From: VBAU01 sp036005185
GTDB lineage: Bacteria; Bacteroidota; Bacteroidia; Chitinophagales; Chitinophagaceae
Assembly: GCA_036005185.1 (NCBI GenBank)
Contig: DASYQS010000042.1
Location: 124,001 to 188,000, forward strand
Reading direction: 5' to 3'
Length of the DNA: 64,000 nucleotides
Of the stretch, positions 51,120-59,447 are shown one piece after another. The notes under the pieces were generated by a model that made no database searches, was not told where the DNA came from, and worked only from the letters and a program-made list of their open reading frames with translations. Numbering within the stretch: the stretch's first letter is position 1; each line of letters opens with the position of its first letter. The position numbers were made by a program, and so were the translations under genes.

Positions 51120-52021
51120 TGAAACAATATGTTTTTATACTTCTTGTTTTTTGTATGAGTTGTTCTCCGCACAAACACTTTCAAAACATTCCTTTAGGGG
51201 GTACAGGGGTTTTTGATAAACAAGGCCATCGTGGTTGCAGAGGGTTGATGCCTGAGAATACAATTCCTGCAATGATCAAAGCGCTTGATCTTGGTGTAAC
51301 TACGCTTGAAATGGATATTGCCATCACAAAAGATAAAAAACCAGTGTTATCACATGAGCCATGGTTCGCTCAAGAAATAACTACCAAACCTGACGGAAAG
51401 TATATGGGGGAACGGGAAGAACGCAAATTTGCTATTTACTGGATGACTTATGAACAGGTAAAAACTTTTGATGTTGGGCTGAAGCCACATCCGCGATTTC
51501 CGCAACAACAAAAAATGAAGGCTGTAAAACCTTTGTTGGCCGATGTGATCGACAGCTCTGAAAAACACGCTGTAGCAACTGGCAGACCATTGCCTTATTA
51601 CAATATTGAAACAAAAACAAACTCTGAATTTGATTCAGTTTTTCATCCGAAGCCAGCTGAGTTTGTCGATTTGCTGATGATAGTGATCAAAGAAAAGGGA
51701 ATTGAAGAAAGAGTGATCATTCAATCTTTCGATTTTAGAACATTGCAATATCTGCATCAAAAATACCCCACAATAAAAACGGCTATGCTGATCGAGGATT
51801 TTGATAAACGAGGTCTCGACGATCAAATAAAAGCATTGGGATTTATTCCAACAATTTACAGCCCAGACTACTCTTTAGTAAACGAAGATCTTATTCATCA
51901 CTGCCACAAACAACAAATCAGGATCATTCCATGGACAGTAAATGATAAAGGCACGATTGATAAATTGAAATCAATGGGAGTGGATGGGATTATTTCTGAT
52001 TACCCGAATCTTTTTGAATAG
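51119..52021 (+). CDS. Glycerophosphodiester phosphodiesterase family lipoprotein
   Basis: A 300-residue GDPD-type enzyme. N-terminal lipoprotein signal (FCMSCSP-like, VFCMSCSPH) precedes GHRGCRGLMPENTIPAMIKAL, then TTLEMDIAITKDKKPVLSH with the catalytic/metal E-x-D and His. C-terminal IDKLKSMGVDGIISDYPNLF is typical. It hydrolyses deacylated phospholipids to glycerol-3-phosphate and an alcohol. Residues 26-31 (IPLGGTGV) come from a repeat-like tract. Confidence 0.85.
   Translation: MKQYVFILLVFCMSCSPHKHFQNIPLGGTGVFDKQGHRGCRGLMPENTIPAMIKALDLGVTTLEMDIAITKDKKPVLSHEPWFAQEITTKPDGKYMGEREERKFAIYWMTYEQVKTFDVGLKPHPRFPQQQKMKAVKPLLADVIDSSEKHAVATGRPLPYYNIETKTNSEFDSVFHPKPAEFVDLLMIVIKEKGIEERVIIQSFDFRTLQYLHQKYPTIKTAMLIEDFDKRGLDDQIKALGFIPTIYSPDYSLVNEDLIHHCHKQQIRIIPWTVNDKGTIDKLKSMGVDGIISDYPNLFE
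51194..51214. repeat. tttagggggtacaggggttt word inside the phosphodiesterase gene
   Basis: The coding tract cctttagggggtacaggggt resembles the repeat at 35258-35276 and 48186-48207. It encodes LGGTGV between the lipoprotein signal and the enzyme domain. Confidence 0.4.
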
Positions 52022-52074
52022 TTGCGTCGCCTTTTGCTATTACAATGTTTTCCTCTAAAACTTTTCCCTTCCTG

Positions 52075-52082
52075 TATCTTTG
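52075..52082 (+). promoter_or_regulatory. -7 box of the SDR gene
   Basis: TATCTTTG matches TAnnTTTG and ends 5 bases before the ATG at 52088. The mRNA would start at or very near the AUG. Confidence 0.6.
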
Positions 52083-52087
52083 ATCTT

Positions 52088-52873
52088 ATGAATCTTTCTC
52101 TTGAAGGGAAAAATGCAGTCATTTGCGGAAGCACTCAAGGAATTGGTTTCGCCATTGCCGAAGAACTGGCCTTGCTTGGCGCCAATTGCACGTTGATCGC
52201 CAGGAATGAGGAAGCCTTGAAGGAAATTATTCACACTCTTGATACAGCATTAAGGCAGGAACATGGTTTTTTGGTTGCTAATTTTACTAAACCTGAAGAA
52301 GTTAAAAAAGTAATTGAAGAACATGTACAGCGACATGCAGTTCATATTTTAGTGAACAATACCGGAGGTCCACCTGCAGGCCTCATTGTTGATGCAAAGG
52401 AAGAAGATTTTATAAAGGCTTTCAACCAGCATCTTATTTGCAATCATATTCTTACAAAAGCAGTCATAACTTCTATGAAAAAGGAGGGTTATGGCCGCAT
52501 CATCAATATTATTTCAACATCGGTAAAGATCCCTTTGAAAAATTTGGGTGTATCCAACACGATCCGAGGCGCAGTAGCTTCATGGGCAAAGACAATGGCC
52601 AATGAGCTGGGACCATTTAATATTACAGTCAACAATCTTTTGCCAGGAAATATCACCACTCAAAGGTTGGCTTCTATCATTGAGACAGCGGCAAAAAAAG
52701 GAAATGTAGTGATAGAGGTAGTCGAAAAGAATATGAAAGATGAAATACCTATGAAACGCTTTGGTGACCCTTCTGAAATTGCTGCAGTAGCGGCTTTTTT
52801 AGCATCACCAGCTGCATCCTATGTGAGCGGGGTAAGCATTCCTGTTGATGGAGGAAGAACTGGAAGCATTTAA
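52088..52873 (+). CDS. Short-chain dehydrogenase/reductase
   Basis: A 261-residue SDR with the cofactor motif AVICGSTQGIGFAIAEELA and NNTGGPPAGLI. The catalytic serine region is IINIISTSVKIPLKNLGV and the usual YxxxK is changed: after the serine block comes SNTIRGAVASWAKTMANELGP, with no tyrosine at the expected position. The C-terminus VSGVSIPVDGGRTGSI is normal. ATG 52088 is chosen over an ORF start upstream of the promoter. Substrate unknown; the missing Tyr questions normal reductase activity. Confidence 0.85.
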   Translation: MNLSLEGKNAVICGSTQGIGFAIAEELALLGANCTLIARNEEALKEIIHTLDTALRQEHGFLVANFTKPEEVKKVIEEHVQRHAVHILVNNTGGPPAGLIVDAKEEDFIKAFNQHLICNHILTKAVITSMKKEGYGRIINIISTSVKIPLKNLGVSNTIRGAVASWAKTMANELGPFNITVNNLLPGNITTQRLASIIETAAKKGNVVIEVVEKNMKDEIPMKRFGDPSEIAAVAAFLASPAASYVSGVSIPVDGGRTGSI

Positions 52874-52879
52874 AATGTT

Positions 52880-52921
52880 TAATAGCAATATTCAATAATC
52901 AATGCTCAATTCTCAATTTCA
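52880..52921. repeat. attcaataatcaatgctcaa element at the kynU start
   Basis: aatattcaataatcaatgctcaattctcaat is the reverse complement form of the element at 23131-23170. The kynU start codon ATG at 52902 lies inside it. Confidence 0.65.
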
Positions 52922-54188
52922 CAACAATCTCGCATTTGCAAAACAGCTCGATACCCAGGATCCTCTCAAAAATTTTCGCGAAAAATTCATCATCCCTTGC
53001 ATCAATGATCAGGAACAAATTTATTTTCTTGGAAACTCATTGGGACTTCAATCAAGAAATGTAAAAAATGAGCTCAATAAAATTTTAGATGAATGGGCCA
53101 GCTATGGTGTGGAAGCTTTTTTTATCGGTGAAAACCCATGGATCAATTTTCATGACAAGCTCACACAACCTCTATCAAAAATTGTTGGTGCCTTGCCATC
53201 CGAAATTACAGTAATGAACCAGCTTACTGTCAACCTTCATTTAATGATGGTAAGCTTTTATCAACCCAGTGGCAAGCGAAATAAAATACTCTGTGAAGCA
53301 AAGGCTTTTCCCAGTGATCAATATATGTTTGAAACGCATATACGCTATCATGGATTCAATCCTGATGAAGTTTTAATTGAAGTACAACCACGGGAAGGAG
53401 AACATCTGCTCAAAACGGGTGACATATTAGATGCCATTGAAAAACATAAAGATGAACTGGCTCTTGTATTATTTAGCGGAGTGCACTATTACACAGGTCA
53501 GGCCTTTAATGTCAAAACAATTACTGACGCAGCTCATCGGGTGGGCATTATAACCGGCTTTGATATGACCCATGCTGTTGGCAATATTTCTTTGCAATTG
53601 CATGATTGGAATATTGATTTTGCTTGCTGGTGCAGTTATAAATATCTCAATGCCGGACCGGGTGCAATTGGGGGTGTTTACATTCATGAGCGCTATCATC
53701 GTGACAAAAATCTAAAACGGTTTGCAGGGTGGTGGGGCTATGATAAATCCACCCGATTTAAAATGGAAAAAGGTTTCAAACCTATTCCAACGGCCGAAGG
53801 CTGGCAATTAAGCACGCCATCTTTATTATTGTATGCATCACAAAAAGCAGCTCTGGAAATTTTTGAAGAAGCAGGTTGGGAAAATATACTAGCTAAGCAA
53901 AAATTACTGACCAATTATTTATGGTTTATACTAGATGAGATCAATAGAGCCTCTGCTCAAAAAATAATCGAATTCATTACTCCTCGTCAGGAAAATGAAA
54001 GAGGTTGCCAGGTTTCTATGTTTATGCTTGAAAAAGGAAAAGGGATTTTTGAAGAATTAGGCAGACAAGGGGTGATCAGTGATTGGCGTGAGCCAAATGT
54101 GATCAGGATAGCACCGGTGCCTTTGTACAATAGTTTTGAAGATGTGTGGCGATTTGGAAATATTATCCAAAATATTTTAAGCTCGTAA
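52902..54188 (+). CDS. kynU: Kynureninase
   Basis: A 428-residue PLP enzyme that cleaves kynurenine to anthranilate (or 3-hydroxykynurenine to 3-hydroxyanthranilate) in tryptophan degradation or quinolinate synthesis. The N-terminal block is FIIPCINDQEQIYFLGNSLGLQ, and the PLP lysine is in DFACWCSYKYLNAGPGAIGG. C-terminal ERGCQVSMFML and WREPNVIRIAPVPLYNSFEDVWRF are typical. The start region is encoded by repeat sequence (residues 1-7), so the true N-terminus is approximate. No other pathway gene lies beside it. Confidence 0.93.
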   Translation: MLNSQFHNNLAFAKQLDTQDPLKNFREKFIIPCINDQEQIYFLGNSLGLQSRNVKNELNKILDEWASYGVEAFFIGENPWINFHDKLTQPLSKIVGALPSEITVMNQLTVNLHLMMVSFYQPSGKRNKILCEAKAFPSDQYMFETHIRYHGFNPDEVLIEVQPREGEHLLKTGDILDAIEKHKDELALVLFSGVHYYTGQAFNVKTITDAAHRVGIITGFDMTHAVGNISLQLHDWNIDFACWCSYKYLNAGPGAIGGVYIHERYHRDKNLKRFAGWWGYDKSTRFKMEKGFKPIPTAEGWQLSTPSLLLYASQKAALEIFEEAGWENILAKQKLLTNYLWFILDEINRASAQKIIEFITPRQENERGCQVSMFMLEKGKGIFEELGRQGVISDWREPNVIRIAPVPLYNSFEDVWRFGNIIQNILSS

Positions 54189-54253
54189 TTGCTTATAACG
54201 ATATTTCAAACATCGAACTTCGAACATCGAATCGCAAACAGTATCTTCGCCGC

Positions 54254-55108
54254 ATGACCCGCCAGCAACTTGTTGACCAAATTTTCACTAAACGATCTTA
54301 CCTGTGCATTGGTCTCGATACTGATATTGAAAAAATTCCAAAACATCTTTTATCAACCGCCGATCCCATTTTCGAGTTCAACAAACAGATCGTTGATGCA
54401 ACCAAAGATCTTTGTATAAGCTATAAGGTCAACACTGCTTTTTATGAGGCCATGGGCGTAAAGGGCTGGGAAGCCTTGGAAAAAACAGTGAATTATATTC
54501 CTAAAGAACATTTTAAGATTGCTGACGCCAAACGAGGCGATATTGGAAACACTTCTTCTCAATATACAAAAGCATTTTTTGAAACATTGAATTTTGATGC
54601 CATTACGGTGGCTCCTTATATGGGCGAGGACAGTGTAAAACCTTTTTTGGAATATGATGGCAAATGGGCCATTGTGCTTGGGCTTACCTCGAATGATGGC
54701 GCTAAAGATTTTGAATTGCAAAGATTTGTTACAAAAACTGATCTGTTGGATGAAGGCATTCATATTGAAAAGCAGGACAAAAAATTTTTGTATGAAATGG
54801 TTTTGGAAAAAGTTTCTAAATGGGGAGCTCCGGATAGTTTGATGTTTGTGATCGGTGCAACACAACCCAACGAGTTTGTAAATATTCGGCAGATCACACC
54901 TAAACATTTTTATCTTGTTCCTGGTGTAGGCGCACAAGGCGGCAGCTTGAAAGAAATTTCTGAAAAAGCAATGATTGATGATTGCGGGATTTTAGTCAAC
55001 GTAAGTCGTGCAGTTATTTATGCTTCTGATAAAGAAAATTTTGCTGAGGAGGCGAGATCTGTCGCAAAGCAGTATCAAAAAGAAATGGCTTGTTACCTCA
55101 CAAAATAA
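54254..55108 (+). CDS. pyrF: Orotidine 5'-phosphate decarboxylase
   Basis: A 284-residue enzyme of the long type 2 group, the last step of UMP synthesis. Catalytic motif is FKIADAKRGDIGNTSSQYTK (Asp-x-Lys-x-x-Asp). Other blocks are YLCIGLDTDIEKIPKHLL, YKVNTAFYEAMG and FYLVPGVGAQGGSLKEI. ATG 54254 (MTRQQLVDQIF) is chosen; in-frame upstream sequence is repeat-like. TATCTTCG at 54242-54249 resembles a -7 box four bases upstream. Confidence 0.95.
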   Translation: MTRQQLVDQIFTKRSYLCIGLDTDIEKIPKHLLSTADPIFEFNKQIVDATKDLCISYKVNTAFYEAMGVKGWEALEKTVNYIPKEHFKIADAKRGDIGNTSSQYTKAFFETLNFDAITVAPYMGEDSVKPFLEYDGKWAIVLGLTSNDGAKDFELQRFVTKTDLLDEGIHIEKQDKKFLYEMVLEKVSKWGAPDSLMFVIGATQPNEFVNIRQITPKHFYLVPGVGAQGGSLKEISEKAMIDDCGILVNVSRAVIYASDKENFAEEARSVAKQYQKEMACYLTK

Positions 55109-55124
55109 CTTCTTTTCTATCGCC

Positions 55125-55154
55125 AAAATAAAAAGCCTCACAATAGTAAGGCTT
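55125..55154 (-). terminator. Terminator for the oxoamine synthase gene
   Basis: On the minus strand AAGCCT (55154-55149) pairs with AGGCTT (55138-55133), followed by TTTATTTT. It lies 45 bases after the stop at 55199. Confidence 0.65.
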
Positions 55155-55198
55155 CAAATTCTATTATTCTGAATCCTGTATTCTTCTAATTCTCAATG

Positions 55199-56500
55199 TT
55201 ACTTATTCTTCGGCTTCTCCAGAAAGTATTCAAATCTTTTTCCTGTTACTTCAGCCATATCCGGAATATGATCTACTTTGTATTCACCAGCATCGAGCTT
55301 TTTCTTGGTTTCGCTGAAAGCTTGCAAAGTGAGCTCAATATCCTCATCCGTGTGCACAGCCGTAGGAATTAAGCGATAAATAATATTTCCTTTCGGAATA
55401 ACTGGATATACGACGATCGAGCAAAATATTTTGTAATTCTCACGCAGATCCATCACCATGGCGGTAGCTTCTTCCACACCTCCTTTCATATACACCGGTG
55501 TTACGACAGAATCGGTTTTGCCGATATCAAAGCCTCTTTTTTTCAAACCGTTTTGAAGCTTAAGAGCATTTTCCCATAACTTTTCTTTCATTTCTGGTTG
55601 TGTTCGCAATAATTCTAATCTCTTCAAGTTGCCAATAACCACAGGCATAGGCAAGCTCTTAGCAAAAATTTGCGAACGAATATTGTACCGTATGTAATCA
55701 ATGATATTTTTTTCACCGGCTACAAAAGCCCCGATAGATGCCATAGATTTGGCAAACGTAGAAAAATAAAGATCAATCTTATCCTGCACACCTTGCTCTT
55801 CACCGGCACCAGCGCCGGTTTTACCTAACGTGCCAAAACCATGAGCATCATCCACCAACAAACGAAATTCATAATTGTCTTTTAGTGAAGTGATCTCTCT
55901 CAGCTTGCCTTGATCACCAGCCATTCCAAAAACCCCTTCAGTGATCACTAAAATGCCGCCGGCTTTTTGTTTTTCAATCAGAGCAGTAGCTCGTTCCAAT
56001 TGTTTTTTAAAATCATTAATATCATTATGCTTAAAAACATAACGATGGCCGGGGTGTAAGCGCAAACCATCAATAATGCAAGCATGACTTTCCGCATCAT
56101 ACACAATTACATCATGACGGTTACATAGCACATCTATGATGCTTACCATTCCCTGATAGCCATAGTTTAATAAAGCTGAATCTTCTTTTGCTTCGAATTG
56201 TGCCAGCTCTCTTTCTAATTGCTCATGATAGTTGCTGTTACCACTCATCATACGGGCACCCATAGGCAAGGCCAAGCCATATTCTTTTGCAGCCTCTGCA
56301 TCCGCTTTTCTCACTTCAGGATGATTGGCCAAACCAAGATAATTATTCAGGCTCCAAACAATCATTTCCTTGTCGCGAAATTTCATTCGGCTGCTAATTT
56401 CTCCTTCCAACTTTGGAAAGGTAAAATAGCCATGAGCTCTTTTCCGATGTTGACCAATATTTCCGTAGTGTTTTAATAATTTCTCAAAAATGTCTGCCAT
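55199..56500 (-). CDS. Alpha-oxoamine synthase family aminotransferase (serine palmitoyltransferase/KBL-like)
   Basis: A 433-residue PLP enzyme of the AONS family, joining an amino acid and an acyl-CoA. Blocks: WSLNNYLGLANHPEVRKADAEAA, MMSGNSNYHEQLERELAQF, the aspartate/His region VDDAHGFGTLGKTGAG, and the PLP lysine in STFAKSMASIGAFVAGEK. C-terminal PVIPKGNIIYRLIPTAVH follows. Bacteroidota make sphingolipids, so serine palmitoyltransferase is a fair guess, but glycine C-acetyltransferase cannot be excluded. TACATTTG on the minus strand at 56680-56687 may be its promoter. Confidence 0.85.
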   Translation of the reverse strand: MADIFEKLLKHYGNIGQHRKRAHGYFTFPKLEGEISSRMKFRDKEMIVWSLNNYLGLANHPEVRKADAEAAKEYGLALPMGARMMSGNSNYHEQLERELAQFEAKEDSALLNYGYQGMVSIIDVLCNRHDVIVYDAESHACIIDGLRLHPGHRYVFKHNDINDFKKQLERATALIEKQKAGGILVITEGVFGMAGDQGKLREITSLKDNYEFRLLVDDAHGFGTLGKTGAGAGEEQGVQDKIDLYFSTFAKSMASIGAFVAGEKNIIDYIRYNIRSQIFAKSLPMPVVIGNLKRLELLRTQPEMKEKLWENALKLQNGLKKRGFDIGKTDSVVTPVYMKGGVEEATAMVMDLRENYKIFCSIVVYPVIPKGNIIYRLIPTAVHTDEDIELTLQAFSETKKKLDAGEYKVDHIPDMAEVTGKRFEYFLEKPKNK

Positions 56501-56824
56501 ATTGGGTATAGGGGTTTTAATTTTAAAGCATGTAGCAATCCCATCTAAAAGCTTCCATTGTTGTCTCGATAAAATAGTTAGGCTCTAAGAATCCGCTTGG
56601 GGTTCATATCGCACTATCATTATTGATTTTCAAAATGTTACAACTAAAAAATCAGCACTCTCAGCAGTTTAAGCCGGCGCAAATGTAAGATATTTGAAGG
56701 TAATAGCCAGTGAGATCCGTCAATGAATGCACTCGATAAATATTCACTAATGTGCAAAAAATTTGAAACAACATTGTCAAAATACCCGTGTTGCAATTAG
56801 CAATTCGCCAGAATTCGTGAGCTC
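56501..56824. other. Intergenic region with a minus-strand -7 box
   Basis: A 324-base gap between two minus-strand genes. TACATTTG (minus, 56687 to 56680) fits TAnnTTTG and would give a leader of about 175 bases for the oxoamine synthase gene. No gene or strong repeat otherwise, apart from aattagcaattcgccagaattc words near 56795. Confidence 0.5.
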
Positions 56825-57643
56825 TTACTTAAACCGCAAAACTTCCAGTGCTATTTTCCATCCATTTTTTTCTCTTCGCCAAATGCGCAGATAACCATCT
56901 TGTTTATCATTGATAGTTATTGTGCCATAAACATAACCTAGATCTTTAGCGGGTGATATTCCAAATCCAAGGATAGTATAATTTATGTTTCCGGGAAGCG
57001 AATCAAGCAATGCGTTTCTTTCTTTTGCATTGGTTGCTGGCAAAAAACCAGTATAGTTTATTCTGCTTTGTGAGGAGAGGAATGAATGATAGGCGCCGGC
57101 ACCTTGATTTGCATAAGCCTGTATAAATCTTTCTTCTGTCCCTTTTAAAGATTGCAAATTGTCATCCTTTATTTTTAACTTTTCCTCATTCACTTTCTTT
57201 ATTGGCATCGTTTCTCTTTCTAACGAATAGTTAATGCCAAGATCAATCAAAAATTTCCATTCTCCATTGATAAGATGCCAAACAGTAACAAAATGACCTC
57301 TTGCAACAGGATTGTCCTTAAGACTGTTTTGGTAGAATTTCCAAGGGCCTGTTGTAAATCCAAAATCATTGCCAGCCGAAATTTCTGCATATTCTGGTTC
57401 CCAGGAAAGTATGCCTGGTCTTCTTTCACTTTTGGTGAAAAGTTCGAGCCCGTTTACAGGCTTGCCTTTATCATATACAATCCCAGAACTGTCAATGAAT
57501 TTCATAAATGCTTCCTTGGTGCTTACCACCAAGGAAGTATTCGCGAAATTTTTTTCAGCTTGTATCAAGCTGTCAATAGAACGTTGGGCAATAGCCTTTG
57601 ATGAAATAAAAGAAATGGCAATAAGCCAAAAATATTTTTGCAT
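56825..57643 (-). CDS. Secreted protein with two NTF2-like (DUF4440/SnoaL-type) domains
   Basis: A 272-residue exported protein with a signal peptide (ending AIAQ). It has two related halves: residues 20-150 (LIQAEKNFANTSLVVSTKEAFMKFIDSSG ... ARGHFVTVWHLINGEWKFLID) and about 165-272 (ERFIQAYANQGAGAYHSFLSSQ...TINDKQDGYLRIWRREKNGWKIAL). Each ends in the W-x-x-x-x-x-G-x-W-K strand pair of NTF2-like folds. Role unknown; such proteins often bind small hydrophobic ligands. Confidence 0.78.
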   Translation of the reverse strand: MQKYFWLIAISFISSKAIAQRSIDSLIQAEKNFANTSLVVSTKEAFMKFIDSSGIVYDKGKPVNGLELFTKSERRPGILSWEPEYAEISAGNDFGFTTGPWKFYQNSLKDNPVARGHFVTVWHLINGEWKFLIDLGINYSLERETMPIKKVNEEKLKIKDDNLQSLKGTEERFIQAYANQGAGAYHSFLSSQSRINYTGFLPATNAKERNALLDSLPGNINYTILGFGISPAKDLGYVYGTITINDKQDGYLRIWRREKNGWKIALEVLRFK

Positions 57644-57737
57644 GTAGAGTTATTTAATGATTAAGTGGCGGTAAAATAATAGCAATTGAATTTCTTTACT
57701 ATGAATGCCACTAAATTTACGCCTTCAAATAACGAAT

Positions 57738-59381
57738 ATGAAAAAGATTGGACTATTGGTTGTCGCATACCTGTCATTAATTGCAGTTTTTGCACAACCT
57801 GCCGCAAAAACCACTCCCATTCAGCGTCCTAAGCTGGTTGTAGGCATTGTAGTTGACCAGATGCGTTGGGATTTTTTGTACCGGTATTATGAGCGTTATG
57901 GAAGCGGTGGCTTTAAACGATTGATCAATGATGGTTTTTCCTGCGAAAATGCAATGATCAATTATATTCCTTCTTTTACAGCAGTTGGTCATGCTACCAT
58001 ATTTACAGGTTCAGTACCTGCTATAGATGGGATTGCCGGTAATGACTGGATTGATCAGCTTACGGGCAAACATTATTACTGTACGGATGATAGCACTGTG
58101 CAGCCCGTAGGAGCGGCCCGGGCAGTTGATGGAAAAATGTCGCCCAGAAATTTACTTGTATCAACGATCACAGATGAATTACGGATAGCTACAAATTTTC
58201 AGTCGAGAGTAGTTGGCGTATCGATGAAGGACAGAGCTTCAATTTTACCTGCAGGCCATTCTGCGAACGCAGCGTTCTGGCTTGATGATTCCACCGGTCA
58301 TTTTATTACTAGCACCTATTACATGAAAGAACTTCCTGAGTGGGTTGTGAAATTCAATAATCAAAATCGAATCAATCAACTAATCGAAAAAGGGTGGAAC
58401 ACTTTATATCCTATTAACACCTACAAGCAAAGTGACGCCGACAATAAAGAATATGAGGGAAAATATCCCGGCGAAACAAACACGTCATTTCCGCATGATC
58501 TGAAAACCAGTTATTCGAAAAGTAAATACAGTTTTCGGCCTACTCCATTTGGTAATACCATTACTTTAGAATTTGCAAAGCAAGCATTGGAGGCCTATCA
58601 ATTGGGCAGGGGAGTGGCAACTGATTTTTTAACGATCAATTTCGCTTCTACCGATTATGTAGGTCATCAATTCGGACCTAATTCAATTGAAATAGAGGAC
58701 ACTTATTTGCGGCTTGATAAAGACCTTGTAGATCTGTTTCAAACATTGGATACAAAGATTGGCAAAGGTCAATACCTTGTTTTCCTGACAGCTGATCATG
58801 GTGTAGCGCATAATATCGGGTTTATGCAGTCGCACGAGTTGCCGGCAGACTTTTGGTATGCCACCCGCATCACGGATTCGCTAAATAAAATGTTATCTGC
58901 AAAATTTCACATTTCTTCATTAGTGCGTTCTATCACGAACTATAAGGTAAACTTTGACCTGAATAAAATTGCTGCTGAAAATTTGAATTTTGATTTGATC
59001 AAAAATGCGACTGTTGACTATTTGCAGAGACAACCGGGAATTTCTTTTGCTGTCAACATGGATTTTATTGGAAGATATCCTATTCCTAAACGCTTACAGG
59101 AAATGATGATCAATGGATATTATTTTAAACGAAGCGGACAAGTACAGATTATCTTAAATCCCGGTTGGTTTGATGCTTACAGTAAAACAGGCACCACCCA
59201 TGGTACTTGGAATCCTTACGACACACATATTCCTCTTCTGTGGTATGGATGGAATATCAAGCCCGGTAAACTAAATCGAGAAGTATATATGACAGACATT
59301 TCTCCCACACTCGCCGCGCTCCTGCATATACAAATGCCAAATGGTTGTATTGGGCATGTCATAGAAGAAATAGTTAAGTAA
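57738..59381 (+). CDS. pafA: Alkaline phosphatase PafA-type
   Basis: A 547-residue exported phosphatase with a signal peptide (ending VFAQ). All PafA active-site elements are visible: metal Asp in VVGIVVDQMRWD, the nucleophile Thr in SFTAVGHATIFTGSVPAI, Lys/Arg of MKDRASILPAGHSANAAFW, FASTDYVGHQFGPNS, FLTADHGVAHN and GTTHGTWNPYDTHIPLLWYG. It hydrolyses phosphate monoesters in the periplasm, supplying phosphate. ATG 57738 begins the signal peptide; TAAATTTA near 57712 may be a -7 box. Confidence 0.94.
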   Translation: MKKIGLLVVAYLSLIAVFAQPAAKTTPIQRPKLVVGIVVDQMRWDFLYRYYERYGSGGFKRLINDGFSCENAMINYIPSFTAVGHATIFTGSVPAIDGIAGNDWIDQLTGKHYYCTDDSTVQPVGAARAVDGKMSPRNLLVSTITDELRIATNFQSRVVGVSMKDRASILPAGHSANAAFWLDDSTGHFITSTYYMKELPEWVVKFNNQNRINQLIEKGWNTLYPINTYKQSDADNKEYEGKYPGETNTSFPHDLKTSYSKSKYSFRPTPFGNTITLEFAKQALEAYQLGRGVATDFLTINFASTDYVGHQFGPNSIEIEDTYLRLDKDLVDLFQTLDTKIGKGQYLVFLTADHGVAHNIGFMQSHELPADFWYATRITDSLNKMLSAKFHISSLVRSITNYKVNFDLNKIAAENLNFDLIKNATVDYLQRQPGISFAVNMDFIGRYPIPKRLQEMMINGYYFKRSGQVQIILNPGWFDAYSKTGTTHGTWNPYDTHIPLLWYGWNIKPGKLNREVYMTDISPTLAALLHIQMPNGCIGHVIEEIVK

Positions 59382-59391
59382 TTCAAGATAT

Positions 59392-59411
59392 TAATTAATA
59401 ATTATTAATTA
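59392..59411. repeat. 20-base AT palindrome after pafA
   Basis: taattaataattattaatta is self-complementary and lies 11 bases after the pafA stop. A partial further copy follows to 59424. Confidence 0.65.
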
Positions 59412-59447
59412 GTAATTATTAATTATCGATGAATGCCTGCTACCAAA

